The notes beneath the pieces are model-generated. The model was not told the DNA's origin, made no database searches, and saw only the letters and a list, made by a program, of their open reading frames with translations. The position numbers were made by a program, and so were the translations under genes. This document shows positions 43,750 through 52,130 of a stretch of DNA of 64,000 nt, piece after piece; within the stretch, counting starts at the first letter, position 1, and each line of letters starts with the position of its first letter. The DNA comes from Bacillus mesophilus. Its GTDB lineage: Bacteria > Bacillota > Bacilli > Bacillales > SA4. The stretch covers positions 1 through 64,000 of the forward strand of contig NZ_JAAIWM010000007.1 in assembly GCF_011008845.1 (NCBI RefSeq), written 5' to 3'.

Positions 43750-45075
43750 ATGTATACCATTCATTCATGTAGCAACACAGTTCGTACCGTGAAATTCCCT
43801 GTTCATTTATTGAAAGATACAGAGGTACCCAAAGACATTCAATTTGGTGTAAGCCGTATACAGGTAGATGTTGTTATTTCTGATGAGATAGAAGGAAATC
43901 AAATCACCATTTCAAATGATGTACAACAAGCCTTAGAACTTCCACTTTCATGTCAGTATGAGCTTCGCTTTAAAAATGGGGTTCTCGTCATAGGGCCGTT
44001 TATTGGGATTCTTGCGGAGGTAACGGATAAAAAGTTGGAGCCATTACTCCGTAGCTATACCAGCTTTGTAAAAGGATATGAGAAAATAGGTGGGGCGATT
44101 ATGGTGTTCTCGCTTAGTGGGATTAATGAGGAAGACAGAAGGATCTCTGGATATCTTTATGACCCTTCTTCAAAAAAGTGGAGGACTACAACCCTTCCCT
44201 ATCCTTCTTCCATCCTATCAATTATCGAAGCAAGCCTTACTTCTGATTGGAGCTTGTTCCAAAGCAAAATGGAACATTTACTCTCAGTCCTAGGTCCTCG
44301 TGTGTTTAACTTCCCTCATTTTTCAAAATGGGAGATGCATAACATCCTATCTCCTAAGCTTTCTCATAGCTTGCCAGATACGATATGTTATCAAGATCCT
44401 GTGGATGTATTAGACATGGTGATCAAGCACGGCAATGTCTATGTAAAACCAATTAACGGTCGGTTAGGAAGAAAGATTTATAGAATTATAAAAGCTCCAC
44501 AAAAAATTGCTGTGGAATATACTTATAGAAAGAAAAACAGAATTAAGTATTTTACAAGTAACGAGAAGTTCCTATTGTTTATTAAAGAACAATTGATACC
44601 TAAAGCCTATTTAATTCAAGAAGCCATTCCTTTAATGATACAGGGAGACAGAGTCATTGATTTTCGGATGATTATGGTTAAAAACGAACTAGGAAAGTGG
44701 GAGAATATTGGCATATTCTCTCGATTTGGGAAAAAAGGTAGTATCGTCAGTAATATTAGCTCTGGAGGACACACAGAATTAGCAGAACTAACCCTCCAAA
44801 CCATTTGGAAACTATCCAATGAAGAGATCAATGAAGTGAAAAGGAATATGTTACACATTGCTAATCAAAGTCTGCAGCTACTTGAAGAACAAGGCTATCA
44901 CTTTGGAAATATTGGTTTCGATCTAGGACTAGAAGCAAATCGCAAAATATATATTATCGAAATTAATCATCAAAACCCAGACCCCTACATTGCCTTATTT
45001 GCTAAAGAAAAAGGATTATTTTATCTAACTCGTTTCAAAAATATGATGTATGCGAAAAAACTAGCTGGCTTTTAA
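43750..45075 (+). CDS. YheC/YheD-family ATP-grasp protein (second copy)
   Basis: The 441-residue protein has a longer N-terminal region (1-200) than the first copy, then a C-terminal ATP-grasp fold (about 210-430): GNVYVKPINGRLGRKIYRI for the ATP lysine, IQEAIPLMIQGDRVIDFRMIMV, and NIGFDLGLEANRKIYIIEIN for metal binding. GAGGGTGATG precedes the ATG. Presence with the first copy and a MurF-like gene suggests a small amide-ligase module. A dispersed repeat begins four bases after the stop. Confidence 0.88.
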   Translation: MYTIHSCSNTVRTVKFPVHLLKDTEVPKDIQFGVSRIQVDVVISDEIEGNQITISNDVQQALELPLSCQYELRFKNGVLVIGPFIGILAEVTDKKLEPLLRSYTSFVKGYEKIGGAIMVFSLSGINEEDRRISGYLYDPSSKKWRTTTLPYPSSILSIIEASLTSDWSLFQSKMEHLLSVLGPRVFNFPHFSKWEMHNILSPKLSHSLPDTICYQDPVDVLDMVIKHGNVYVKPINGRLGRKIYRIIKAPQKIAVEYTYRKKNRIKYFTSNEKFLLFIKEQLIPKAYLIQEAIPLMIQGDRVIDFRMIMVKNELGKWENIGIFSRFGKKGSIVSNISSGGHTELAELTLQTIWKLSNEEINEVKRNMLHIANQSLQLLEEQGYHFGNIGFDLGLEANRKIYIIEINHQNPDPYIALFAKEKGLFYLTRFKNMMYAKKLAGF

Positions 45076-45078
45076 GGT

Positions 45079-45133
45079 GGGGTACCTTGTCCCATATTCT
45101 TAGATGGGACAGGGGGACAGGTACCTTGTCCCA
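45079..45133. repeat. Dispersed GGGACA repeat, double copy
   Basis: GGGGTACCTTGTCCCA and, after a short gap, GGGACAGGGGGACAGGTACC with TTGTCCCA lie directly after the ATP-grasp stop. Confidence 0.85.
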
Positions 45134-45228
45134 AAATTGAATTTAGTTTTTATCAGCGAGTAGCCCGATGATTGTAACCAAACATTGGAATTCCTTGCTG
45201 TTTTCTTGAGGTTAAGACTGCAAATAGC

Positions 45229-45269
45229 ACAAAAAAAATCACCTAGACCAATGTGTCATAGGTGATTTT
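45229..45269. terminator. ATCACCT-type terminator
   Basis: AAAATCACCTA and TAGGTGATTTT pair around GACCAATGTGTCA between convergent genes. Fourth member of the family. Confidence 0.8.
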
Positions 45270-45308
45270 CTATTCTATTCCAAAGGTTCAATATACATAT
45301 CGACTTTC

Positions 45309-45914
45309 CTATTTACGATCTCTTGGCAAATAGAAAAAGTCCTTATTTTCACTATAATTCCCCGCTAATCTTCCTAGCGGCTGAAGTTTATCTAAATTCA
45401 CTTTGTAGTTACCTAAATAGTAGTCTTCTTCTATGTGGTATCTGACCATTCTCCCAATGATTAAATGATCACTACCTAACTCAATAATCTGTTCTAGCTG
45501 GCACTCCATTTGGATGGGAGCTTCTTTTACCCTTTTGGGTTTTACAACACTACTGTCGATGGGCGTAACTCCTGCTAGTTCAAATTCATTAACGGTAGTT
45601 GGTACATTTTCTGCACTCTTTTCCATTTCATTCCCTAAGAAGGTAGGTACTACGTTTATGACAAACTCCTTTTGGGTCCGGATATTGACTAATGTATCCT
45701 TCTCCGTCCCTTCTCTTTCCCCTACTCCAGGCCCAACTGATATGCATAGCATAGGTGGGTTTCTAGATACCACTGTAAAAAAGCTATAAGGTGCAAGGTT
45801 TAAAACTCCCGAGTCTGATATAGTGGAAACCCATGCAATCGGTCTAGGCACAACAGAACCACTTAATAGCTTATAGACTTCTTTTACCTCTAATTCTGAC
45901 GGATTAAATTCCAT
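45309..45914 (-). CDS. Flavin reductase-like FMN-binding protein
   Basis: The 201-residue split-barrel protein has VVPRPIAWVSTISDSGVLNLAPYSFF, NPPMLCISVG, DTLVNIRTQKEFVINVV and RMVRYHIEEDYY. These are the FMN-binding segments of the flavin reductase/DIM6-NTAB family. GGAGATG precedes the ATG. It probably binds FMN and may reduce flavin or act as an oxidoreductase for an unknown partner. It is a single-gene unit. Confidence 0.88.
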   Translation of the reverse strand: MEFNPSELEVKEVYKLLSGSVVPRPIAWVSTISDSGVLNLAPYSFFTVVSRNPPMLCISVGPGVGEREGTEKDTLVNIRTQKEFVINVVPTFLGNEMEKSAENVPTTVNEFELAGVTPIDSSVVKPKRVKEAPIQMECQLEQIIELGSDHLIIGRMVRYHIEEDYYLGNYKVNLDKLQPLGRLAGNYSENKDFFYLPRDRK

Positions 45915-46339
45915 AATGAAACATCTCCATTCTTTTTAAACGACAGTCATTTTATTAGGATTATATACCTATTTGCCAAATGTTCTACCGAAAAAGCTCC
46001 AGATCGGTAGACTACAAAATAGCAGGGATTTTAAACAGTTTTATCTTCATTTTAGTTGTAGTGGAATCAATTAATTATACCCTTGTTTACATTTAATATA
46101 ACTTTACTGTTTAAAAATAACCTTTATTACCTAACAGCCTTTTTCATTTAAAAAATAGGTTCAACTTAGCATTCAATGGATTATTCATTAGAAGATTATT
46201 AAACTTCTATAATGACGCACCACATTGCATAAGATGGCATGTCGTTTTTTGTAAATTTAAAAACATATACAAAATTCCTAATTATTTGTATATTTATTGT
46301 GTAAGTAATGTATAACTTTATGATAAAGGAGAGGTTAAA

Positions 46340-46855
46340 ATGAAAGTAAAAGGTATTATTGTCATGATGGTCTTTGTTATGGTCATGTCTCTCTCATCAG
46401 GTGTACTAGCACAAGGAAATGGCGCAAAAAGAGGTCCGACTATTACGGATACAGTTGTAAGTACGGCAAGTGCAGATAACCCAGAGTTTACAATTCTACT
46501 AGCTGCACTTCAACAAGCAGAATTGGGTGGGGTATTAGATGGGAAGCGTCAGTTTACCGTCTTCGCACCTACAGATGCAGCATTTGCAAATCTTTTGGAA
46601 GCGTTAAATGTTACTCCAGAACAATTACTTACAAATCCAGATTTAGCTAGTATTCTGTTATATCATGTTGTACCTGGAAGAATAAATGCCTCTGATTTAG
46701 AGGATGGAATGTTGTTACGAACGATAAATGGCCAGAAGATTAAAATCTCTCTTGGCGAAACTGCAAAAGTTAATGATTCTACCATTGTTAAAGCTGACAT
46801 TTCAGCTTCTAATGGAGTCATCCATGTGATCGATGCAGTGTTGATTCCTGAGTAA
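46340..46855 (+). CDS. Secreted fasciclin (FAS1) domain protein
   Basis: The 171-residue product has a signal peptide (about residues 1-25, hydrophobic MVFVMVMSLSSGVLA then Gln). One FAS1 domain follows, with FTILLAALQQAELGGVL, QFTVFAPTDAAFANLL, LLYHVVPGRI and a terminal NGVIHVIDAVLIPE. FAS1 domains mediate adhesion or surface binding. AAAGGAGAGG precedes the ATG. It is probably exported to the wall or medium. A terminator follows. Confidence 0.93.
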   Translation: MKVKGIIVMMVFVMVMSLSSGVLAQGNGAKRGPTITDTVVSTASADNPEFTILLAALQQAELGGVLDGKRQFTVFAPTDAAFANLLEALNVTPEQLLTNPDLASILLYHVVPGRINASDLEDGMLLRTINGQKIKISLGETAKVNDSTIVKADISASNGVIHVIDAVLIPE

Positions 46856-46897
46856 GTTAAATCTTCTAATATATTTAATTAAATTTGACTCTTATAA

Positions 46898-46936
46898 AAA
46901 CCTACCCATTCTCTTAGAATGGGCGGTTTTTTTGTA
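46898..46936 (+). terminator. Rho-independent terminator of the fasciclin gene
   Basis: CCCATTCT and AGAATGGG form the stem with outer ACC/GGT pairs, then TTTTTTT. Confidence 0.85.
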
Positions 46937-47085
46937 TTAATGGGACAGTCTTGTACTCTTCCTTCTCATTTTACATAGGCTGAAAAAATCTGGGTGAAAA
47001 TGTAAGTTTAGTAGTGCTTATTTACCTATTTTTACAGACTTATCAGAAAATACACATAATGTATTTTTTTGTATGATATTATTAA

Positions 47086-47099
47086 TGCAAGCGTTTGCA
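47086..47099. promoter_or_regulatory. cre site (CcpA operator) before beta-amylase
   Basis: TGCAAGCGTTTGCA is a perfect palindrome matching the TGNAANCGNTNNCA consensus. It lies 24 bases before the ATG and just after a probable TATGAT -10 (47072-47077), a position typical for glucose repression. Confidence 0.88.
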
Positions 47100-47122
47100 T
47101 AAACTAATTAGGGAGAGATTAC

Positions 47123-48778
47123 ATGAAAACATTTTTGAAACACATGAGTATTAGACTAGCTATTATATTGTTGATTGCTACTAGTATTTTTGCCACACCT
47201 GCATCTGCTGACATTGAGTCAAATTATAAAGCATATGTCATGGCGCCTTTAACAAAAATAACCGATTGGACAGCGTTTGCTAATCAGCTGGCAACACTGA
47301 AGAATAATGGTGTATATGCTTTAACGACAGATGTTTGGTGGGGAGATGTTGAGTCAGCAGGAGATAATACGTTCAACTGGTCCTATTATAGACAATATGC
47401 TCAAGTCGTGAGAAACTCAGGCTTAAAATGGGTACCCATTCTTTCCACACATCAATGTGGGGGAAATGTTGGGGATGATTGTAATATTCCACTTCCTTCG
47501 TGGGTGTGGAGCAAAGGAACACAAGACTTATTAACTCATAAATCGGAAACGGGATATGTGAATAGAGAAACACTCAGTCCATGGGCATCTGGAGTGATTA
47601 GTACACAATATAACGAGCTTTATCGATCTTTTGCTCAGAACTTTGCCGACTATAAGGACATTATTGTGAAAATCTACTTAAGTGGTGGACCAGCAGGAGA
47701 GCTTCGTTTTCCATCGTATGTTTCAGCAGATGGTTTTAACTATCCTAATAGAGGAAAGCTACAAGCATATACAGAAACAGCAAAGAATGATTTTCGTAAT
47801 GCGATGCAAACAAAATACGGAACATTAAGCAGTTTAAATACCGCTTGGCAAACCAATTTAACCTCATGGAGTAGTGTATCTCCTCCAACAGATGGAGACA
47901 ATTTCTTCACTAGTGGGGCCGCTTATAATAAGCAATACGGAAAAGATTTCATGGCATGGTACCAAGGAGTGCTAGTCAAGCACTTAGCATTAATTGCACA
48001 AGCAGCACAAACCAACTTTGGTTCTACTTTTGGAGTACCGATCGGAGCAAAAATCGCAGGAATTCATTGGAAGATGAATGATCCATATATGCCTCGATCT
48101 GCAGAGTACTCAGCTGGTTACTATAACTATGCTACAATCTTAGATCAATTCAAGACAAGTAACTTAGATTTAACCTTTACTTGCTTAGAGATGGATGATA
48201 ATAGTGCCTATACAAGTCCTTATTACTCGGCACCAAAATCACTCGTCACACAAATTGCCAACCTAGCTACACAAAGAGGAATTGTATTAAATGGAGAAAA
48301 TGCTCTTGCCATTTCAAGCTCTGATGCCGGATATAGTATATCTAGATATCAAAATGCCGCGCAGCATCTATTTAATGAAGGATTTAGTGGCTTTACCTTA
48401 CTAAGACTAGCAAACATTGTGAATGCAGACGGTAGCAAAACTGCTGAAATGGATCGTTTTAGGGATATTTTAGTAGTAAAGCCTATTAACGTTGAGTTTA
48501 CAGTTCGTTATGCACCTACTGTTAACGGAGATACAGTGTATGTGACAGGTAATCGTTGGGAAACCGGAATGTGGAACAGTTCAGATGGAAAGATGATTAA
48601 GCTTTCATGGGACAGCACCAACCAAGTATGGAGAGGCACAGGAACCATTGCCGCAGGAAGATACAACGAATTTAAAGCCGTGATCGTTAAATCTAACGGT
48701 AGTATGAACTGGGAGCCAGGCAGTAATAATATCTGGACCACTCCATCCACTAACAGTAACTACATTATAAATTGGTAA
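47123..48778 (+). CDS. Secreted beta-amylase (GH14) with CBM20
   Basis: The 551-residue protein has a signal peptide ending near Ala29 (ATPASA). A GH14 domain (about 33-445) follows, with GVYALTTDVWWGDVE, LSTHQCGGNVGDDCNIPLP, catalytic Glu193 in GGPAGELRFPSY, and Glu392 in VLNGENAL. The CBM20 starch-binding domain (about 455-551) has VTGNRWETGMW and WEPGSNNIW. It releases maltose from starch outside the cell. AGGGAGAG precedes the ATG. The cre box at 47086 indicates CcpA repression. Domain order matches Bacillus beta-amylases. Confidence 0.97.
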   Translation: MKTFLKHMSIRLAIILLIATSIFATPASADIESNYKAYVMAPLTKITDWTAFANQLATLKNNGVYALTTDVWWGDVESAGDNTFNWSYYRQYAQVVRNSGLKWVPILSTHQCGGNVGDDCNIPLPSWVWSKGTQDLLTHKSETGYVNRETLSPWASGVISTQYNELYRSFAQNFADYKDIIVKIYLSGGPAGELRFPSYVSADGFNYPNRGKLQAYTETAKNDFRNAMQTKYGTLSSLNTAWQTNLTSWSSVSPPTDGDNFFTSGAAYNKQYGKDFMAWYQGVLVKHLALIAQAAQTNFGSTFGVPIGAKIAGIHWKMNDPYMPRSAEYSAGYYNYATILDQFKTSNLDLTFTCLEMDDNSAYTSPYYSAPKSLVTQIANLATQRGIVLNGENALAISSSDAGYSISRYQNAAQHLFNEGFSGFTLLRLANIVNADGSKTAEMDRFRDILVVKPINVEFTVRYAPTVNGDTVYVTGNRWETGMWNSSDGKMIKLSWDSTNQVWRGTGTIAAGRYNEFKAVIVKSNGSMNWEPGSNNIWTTPSTNSNYIINW

Positions 48779-48783
48779 TAGAG

Positions 48784-48826
48784 AAAAAGAGATCGGATTA
48801 CATAATCCTATCTCTTTTTTTTTTGG
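48784..48826 (+). terminator. Rho-independent terminator of beta-amylase
   Basis: AAAGAGATCGGATTA and TAATCCTATCTCTTT pair around CA with one mismatch, then TTTTTTT. Confidence 0.92.
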
Positions 48827-48827
48827 A

Positions 48828-48852
48828 CCATGGGGACAGGTACCTTGTCCCA
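48828..48852. repeat. Dispersed GGGACA repeat
   Basis: GGGGACAGGTACCTTGTCCC lies between the beta-amylase terminator and the next gene. Confidence 0.85.
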
Positions 48853-48948
48853 CTTCTGTGACCGACATAAAAGTTCACCTAACTGTTACATTTGATCAAG
48901 TTATGATTTGTTATTTATTGGTAAAATGTAACTATGGAGGTTGATCCT

Positions 48949-50043
48949 ATGTTAATGGATATCAAAAGAAGAAATAACTATTTACTATTCATCCTGTTTA
49001 CATCTTTGGTCTTACTAGCTAATTATTTTTTAATGAATGCAACTTTATATAGTCCGGTTACCACCGAATTGGCCATTGTAACCGTGATTGATTTAGCAAT
49101 CTGTTTGCCTTTAGCTTTTTACTTCCTCATTTTAAGAAAAAATCATTCTATTATTCATATACTACCTGTTGTCATTATTGGTTTTTGGGTGGCTTACTTT
49201 TTAATACCTAATCATCTCTTTGAAGAAATAAAGCCAGTTATGTATATCCTTTACGGATTCGAAGCTCTATTTATCTTGTTTGAGTTGTATTTGTTGATAT
49301 TGGCTATTAGAAAATTCCCTATCCTTATACGAACGTTTAAAGATAAAAAACGCGACTATCCTCAGTTTACACTTTCTCTTCGTAAATCTTTTGAGGAAAC
49401 TTTTCAAAACAAAAAGATTGGAGCGATCCTAACAACAGATCTATCCGTGATCTACTATAGCCTTTTCAGTTGGAAGCAAAAAGAAAAAGAAGCTAATCAC
49501 CTTTTCAGTTATCACAAAAATACCGGATATTTAGCTTTTATCATCATGCTTGTACATGCTTTAGTCATAGAAATGATTGGTGTCCATTTCTTAATTGCTC
49601 AAAAAAGTCACCTTCTCGCATGGATCCTGACAGGCTTAGATTTATATACAGTCCTATACTTAATAGCCGATTACCGAGCTGCCAAGCTATCACCCATATC
49701 TATTAAAGATAATGTAATGAATATCGTCATTGGTGTGAGAAGATCAATAGAGGTGCCAATTGAAGAAATCAAAAGCTTCGAGAAGACAAGTACTGCTAAG
49801 AGTATAAGAGGTAAAGAAAAACACGCATTTTTCGCAACACTTCCTGAACTGATTGAAGAAGACAACGAACCAGACTTTGAACTAGTTCTGCATCGCCCGG
49901 TAGAAGCGCATTATATATTCGGAATCAAAAAGAAGATTAGCAAAATCTATATAACAGTCGACGAAAAACAAAAATTTTGGGACATGGGGACAGGCACCTT
50001 GTCCCAGGTAACACAATCTAGGGACAGTGAACTCGACTTATAA
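48949..50043 (+). CDS. Polytopic membrane protein with a PH-like C-terminal domain
   Basis: The start at 48949 follows GGAGG; the ATG at 48934 is part of that site. About 364 residues: four N-terminal hydrophobic helices (10-130), a cytosolic loop, two further helices (about 195-245), and a C-terminal beta-rich domain (about 245-340: NVMNIVIGVRRSIEVPIEEI) that looks PH-like. I recognise no named family. The last 20 or so residues (from MGTGTLSQ) are encoded by a dispersed GGGACA repeat, so the natural C-terminus was probably shorter. It directly precedes the EcsAB-like transporter. Confidence 0.8.
   Translation: MLMDIKRRNNYLLFILFTSLVLLANYFLMNATLYSPVTTELAIVTVIDLAICLPLAFYFLILRKNHSIIHILPVVIIGFWVAYFLIPNHLFEEIKPVMYILYGFEALFILFELYLLILAIRKFPILIRTFKDKKRDYPQFTLSLRKSFEETFQNKKIGAILTTDLSVIYYSLFSWKQKEKEANHLFSYHKNTGYLAFIIMLVHALVIEMIGVHFLIAQKSHLLAWILTGLDLYTVLYLIADYRAAKLSPISIKDNVMNIVIGVRRSIEVPIEEIKSFEKTSTAKSIRGKEKHAFFATLPELIEEDNEPDFELVLHRPVEAHYIFGIKKKISKIYITVDEKQKFWDMGTGTLSQVTQSRDSELDL
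49979..50006. repeat. Dispersed GGGACA repeat inside a coding frame
   Basis: GGGACATGGGGACAGGCACC and TTGTCCCA are read through in frame by the preceding membrane-protein gene, adding an odd C-terminal tail. Confidence 0.85.
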
Positions 50044-50098
50044 TCCGAACTGAAAGTTATTAGTAGTAAGGTATATCTTTTTAAAGGGGGAAAGAGAA

Positions 50099-50803
50099 TT
50101 GCTTTTAGATGTAAGGATTAAGGAGGCTGGATATCAACAAGCAAGCTCCGTCATTAAGCATATACATTTTTCGGTTCGCCGAGGAGAATTGGTTGGGTTA
50201 ATTGGACCAAACGGTGCTGGAAAAAGTACTACAATTAAAACGATATTAGGTATCATGAAACATGTAAAAGGAACCATTCATGCACAAGATTTTGCCTATA
50301 TTCCGGAGCGACCCATTTTCTATGATCGTCTAACGTTATGGGAGCATATTGAGTTTCTGTTTTCAACGTTGGCACTTAACGAAAAAGACCTTCAACAACA
50401 AGCAGAGGAACTACTAAAGATTTTTCAGTTGTCTCATGTTATTCACCAATTTCCAGAAAGCTTTTCAAAAGGAATGCAGCAAAAGTGTATGCTGATTCTC
50501 GCATTCTTAAAGAAACCTGATTTGTATATTATTGATGAACCTTTTATGGGACTTGATCCGAAAGCGACGAAACGATTATTAGACTTACTGAAGCGTGAAC
50601 AAGATAGAGGAGCAGGAATCTTAATGTCTACTCATGTTCTTGATACTGCCGAAAAGGTCTGTGACCGATTTGTACTACTGTCAAATGGACAGTTAGTTTT
50701 ACAAGGTACACTGGATGAAATAAGAGTGGATAGTGGACTTGAAGATGGCTCTTTATTTGACTGTTTTGATGTATGTACAGAGAGGGACATATATGTCAGC
50801 TAA
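50099..50803 (+). CDS. ABC transporter ATP-binding protein, EcsA-like
   Basis: The TTG start follows AGGGGG. The 234-residue ATPase has Walker A GPNGAGKST, a Q-loop region, the signature SFSKGMQQK (variant of LSGGQ), Walker B LYIIDEPFMGLD and the H-loop STH. The signature with SKGM is typical of ABC-2 exporters such as EcsA. It overlaps the permease gene by 11 bases. EcsAB affects secretion, quorum peptides and cell-envelope proteolysis in Bacillus; this may be the ecs locus itself or a paralogue. Confidence 0.92.
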   Translation: MLLDVRIKEAGYQQASSVIKHIHFSVRRGELVGLIGPNGAGKSTTIKTILGIMKHVKGTIHAQDFAYIPERPIFYDRLTLWEHIEFLFSTLALNEKDLQQQAEELLKIFQLSHVIHQFPESFSKGMQQKCMLILAFLKKPDLYIIDEPFMGLDPKATKRLLDLLKREQDRGAGILMSTHVLDTAEKVCDRFVLLSNGQLVLQGTLDEIRVDSGLEDGSLFDCFDVCTERDIYVS

Positions 50804-51908
50804 ACAGCTTTTCTTCAGACGACTAGTAAGAGAATGGAAAGATCAATGGCATATTTTCCATTCTGTATTAGATTGGAGCGTTTTATTATATATCGCCATT
50901 CCTTCTATTGTTTTTGGTACTCTCTTTTATATAGACCTTTGGAGAAATGTTGATCTGTATTGGCATCCGGATTTCCCAATTCTCTTGATCTTACTTCCTG
51001 TTTTATTGGTGTCAACAATGGGTAACTTTAGAACCTATCTTCTGAAAGCTGACTTGTTGTTCTTAATACAAAGAAAAAAAACGATTCATACTTTAAAAAT
51101 TCTGGGGTTTTTTTATACATTTGTGCTGAAAACCATAAACTCGCTAGTCTTGGTATTTATGGTCACACCCGTCATGTTAAAAGTATACTACTATTCATTT
51201 GAAGATCTCATGAACCTAGCACTGTATCTTTTAGCATTCTCCCTTACTTTTTTAACGGTTAATAAAATAATAGATCACCGATTAATTAAATGGAGTATTC
51301 TATTCCTTCTCTTTGTGGGAGCCACTCTTGGTGCCTTATTCCCTAACCAATACGTTAGTTCCATTTGTATTGTAGTCGTTGTTGTTTCACATTTAACCTA
51401 CATAATTAAGAACAATCATTGGTTTTTAAGAGAAATTGAAATTGAAGAATATGAAAAAACGAAGTATGTCAGACTTATTATTAATTTTTCAGCTGAAGTA
51501 GAAAAGGCACCTTCTAGTACCTTTAAAAAGCCAATCCTCTTATGGAGAAAATCAGGACGTATTTTTAAAGAGAGGAGTCAACAAAACGGACTATTAGAGT
51601 TGATTTTAAAAGGATTTCTCCGAGATCGAGGTTTATTCTTTACCTATCTTCAACTTATGCTTTTAACTTGTACCGCCATATATATCCTTCCCTTTTGGTT
51701 GAAATGGGTCATATGGATCTTATTCTTCCTGTTTATCAATTTATGGACAAAAGCACTGTATACTAAATTGATGAGCAGTCCCTTCTTTTCAGTAGTACCA
51801 ACTAATGAAGGCATAGAATTAGAGGTTTGTAACAGATTTATTAAACTACTTACCCTTCCACCTGTTTTGTTCACAGGGATGTTATCCGTACTCTCAACTA
51901 TTCTCTAA
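50793..51908 (+). CDS. ABC transporter permease, EcsB-like
   Basis: The start at 50793 overlaps the ATPase stop and follows AGAGAGGG. The 371-residue protein opens MSAKQLFFRRLVREWKDQW and has about eight hydrophobic helices in two groups (residues 30-200 and 285-370), separated by a basic cytosolic part (FKKPILLWRKSGRIFKERS). This matches the EcsB family. It works with the adjacent EcsA-like ATPase. Its TAA stop shares bases with the start of a dispersed repeat. Confidence 0.9.
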   Translation: MSAKQLFFRRLVREWKDQWHIFHSVLDWSVLLYIAIPSIVFGTLFYIDLWRNVDLYWHPDFPILLILLPVLLVSTMGNFRTYLLKADLLFLIQRKKTIHTLKILGFFYTFVLKTINSLVLVFMVTPVMLKVYYYSFEDLMNLALYLLAFSLTFLTVNKIIDHRLIKWSILFLLFVGATLGALFPNQYVSSICIVVVVVSHLTYIIKNNHWFLREIEIEEYEKTKYVRLIINFSAEVEKAPSSTFKKPILLWRKSGRIFKERSQQNGLLELILKGFLRDRGLFFTYLQLMLLTCTAIYILPFWLKWVIWILFFLFINLWTKALYTKLMSSPFFSVVPTNEGIELEVCNRFIKLLTLPPVLFTGMLSVLSTIL

Positions 51909-51940
51909 GGGACAAGAGGTCAGCTCACACCTTGTCCCAC
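51908..51940. repeat. Dispersed GGGACA repeat
   Basis: AGGGACAAGAGGTCAGC and CACCTTGTCCCA begin at the stop codon of the EcsB-like gene. Confidence 0.7.
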
Positions 51941-52045
51941 CTTGAAAGACTATAACTATCTAGAAGTACAGTTACTCGCTAAGAGGGCTCTATTTAATCT
52001 TTTGCCCAATAATATGCTCACCTTACAGTGGATACTACCATAACA

Positions 52046-52083
52046 TAGCGATCTTGAAGTCAGAATGACAAGATCGCTATTTA
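52046..52083. terminator. Hairpin terminator between convergent genes
   Basis: TAGCGATCTTG and CAAGATCGCTA form a perfect 11-bp stem around AAGTCAGAATGA, followed by TTTAG. Confidence 0.75.
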
Positions 52084-52100
52084 GTTTGAAGCAAGAGCTT

Positions 52101-52130
52101 TGGGACAAGGTACCTGTCCCCTCGTCCCTA
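52101..52130. repeat. Dispersed GGGACA repeat
   Basis: TGGGACAAGGTACCTGTCCC and CTCGTCCCTA. Its minus-strand TAG is the stop codon of the FemAB-like gene. This is the last copy before the polysaccharide cluster. Confidence 0.85.

Noticed and set aside
13451..52130. GGGACA repeats as insertion-sequence ends
   Set aside because: No transposase frames lie between copies and no target duplications were seen. They look like short REP-type elements instead.
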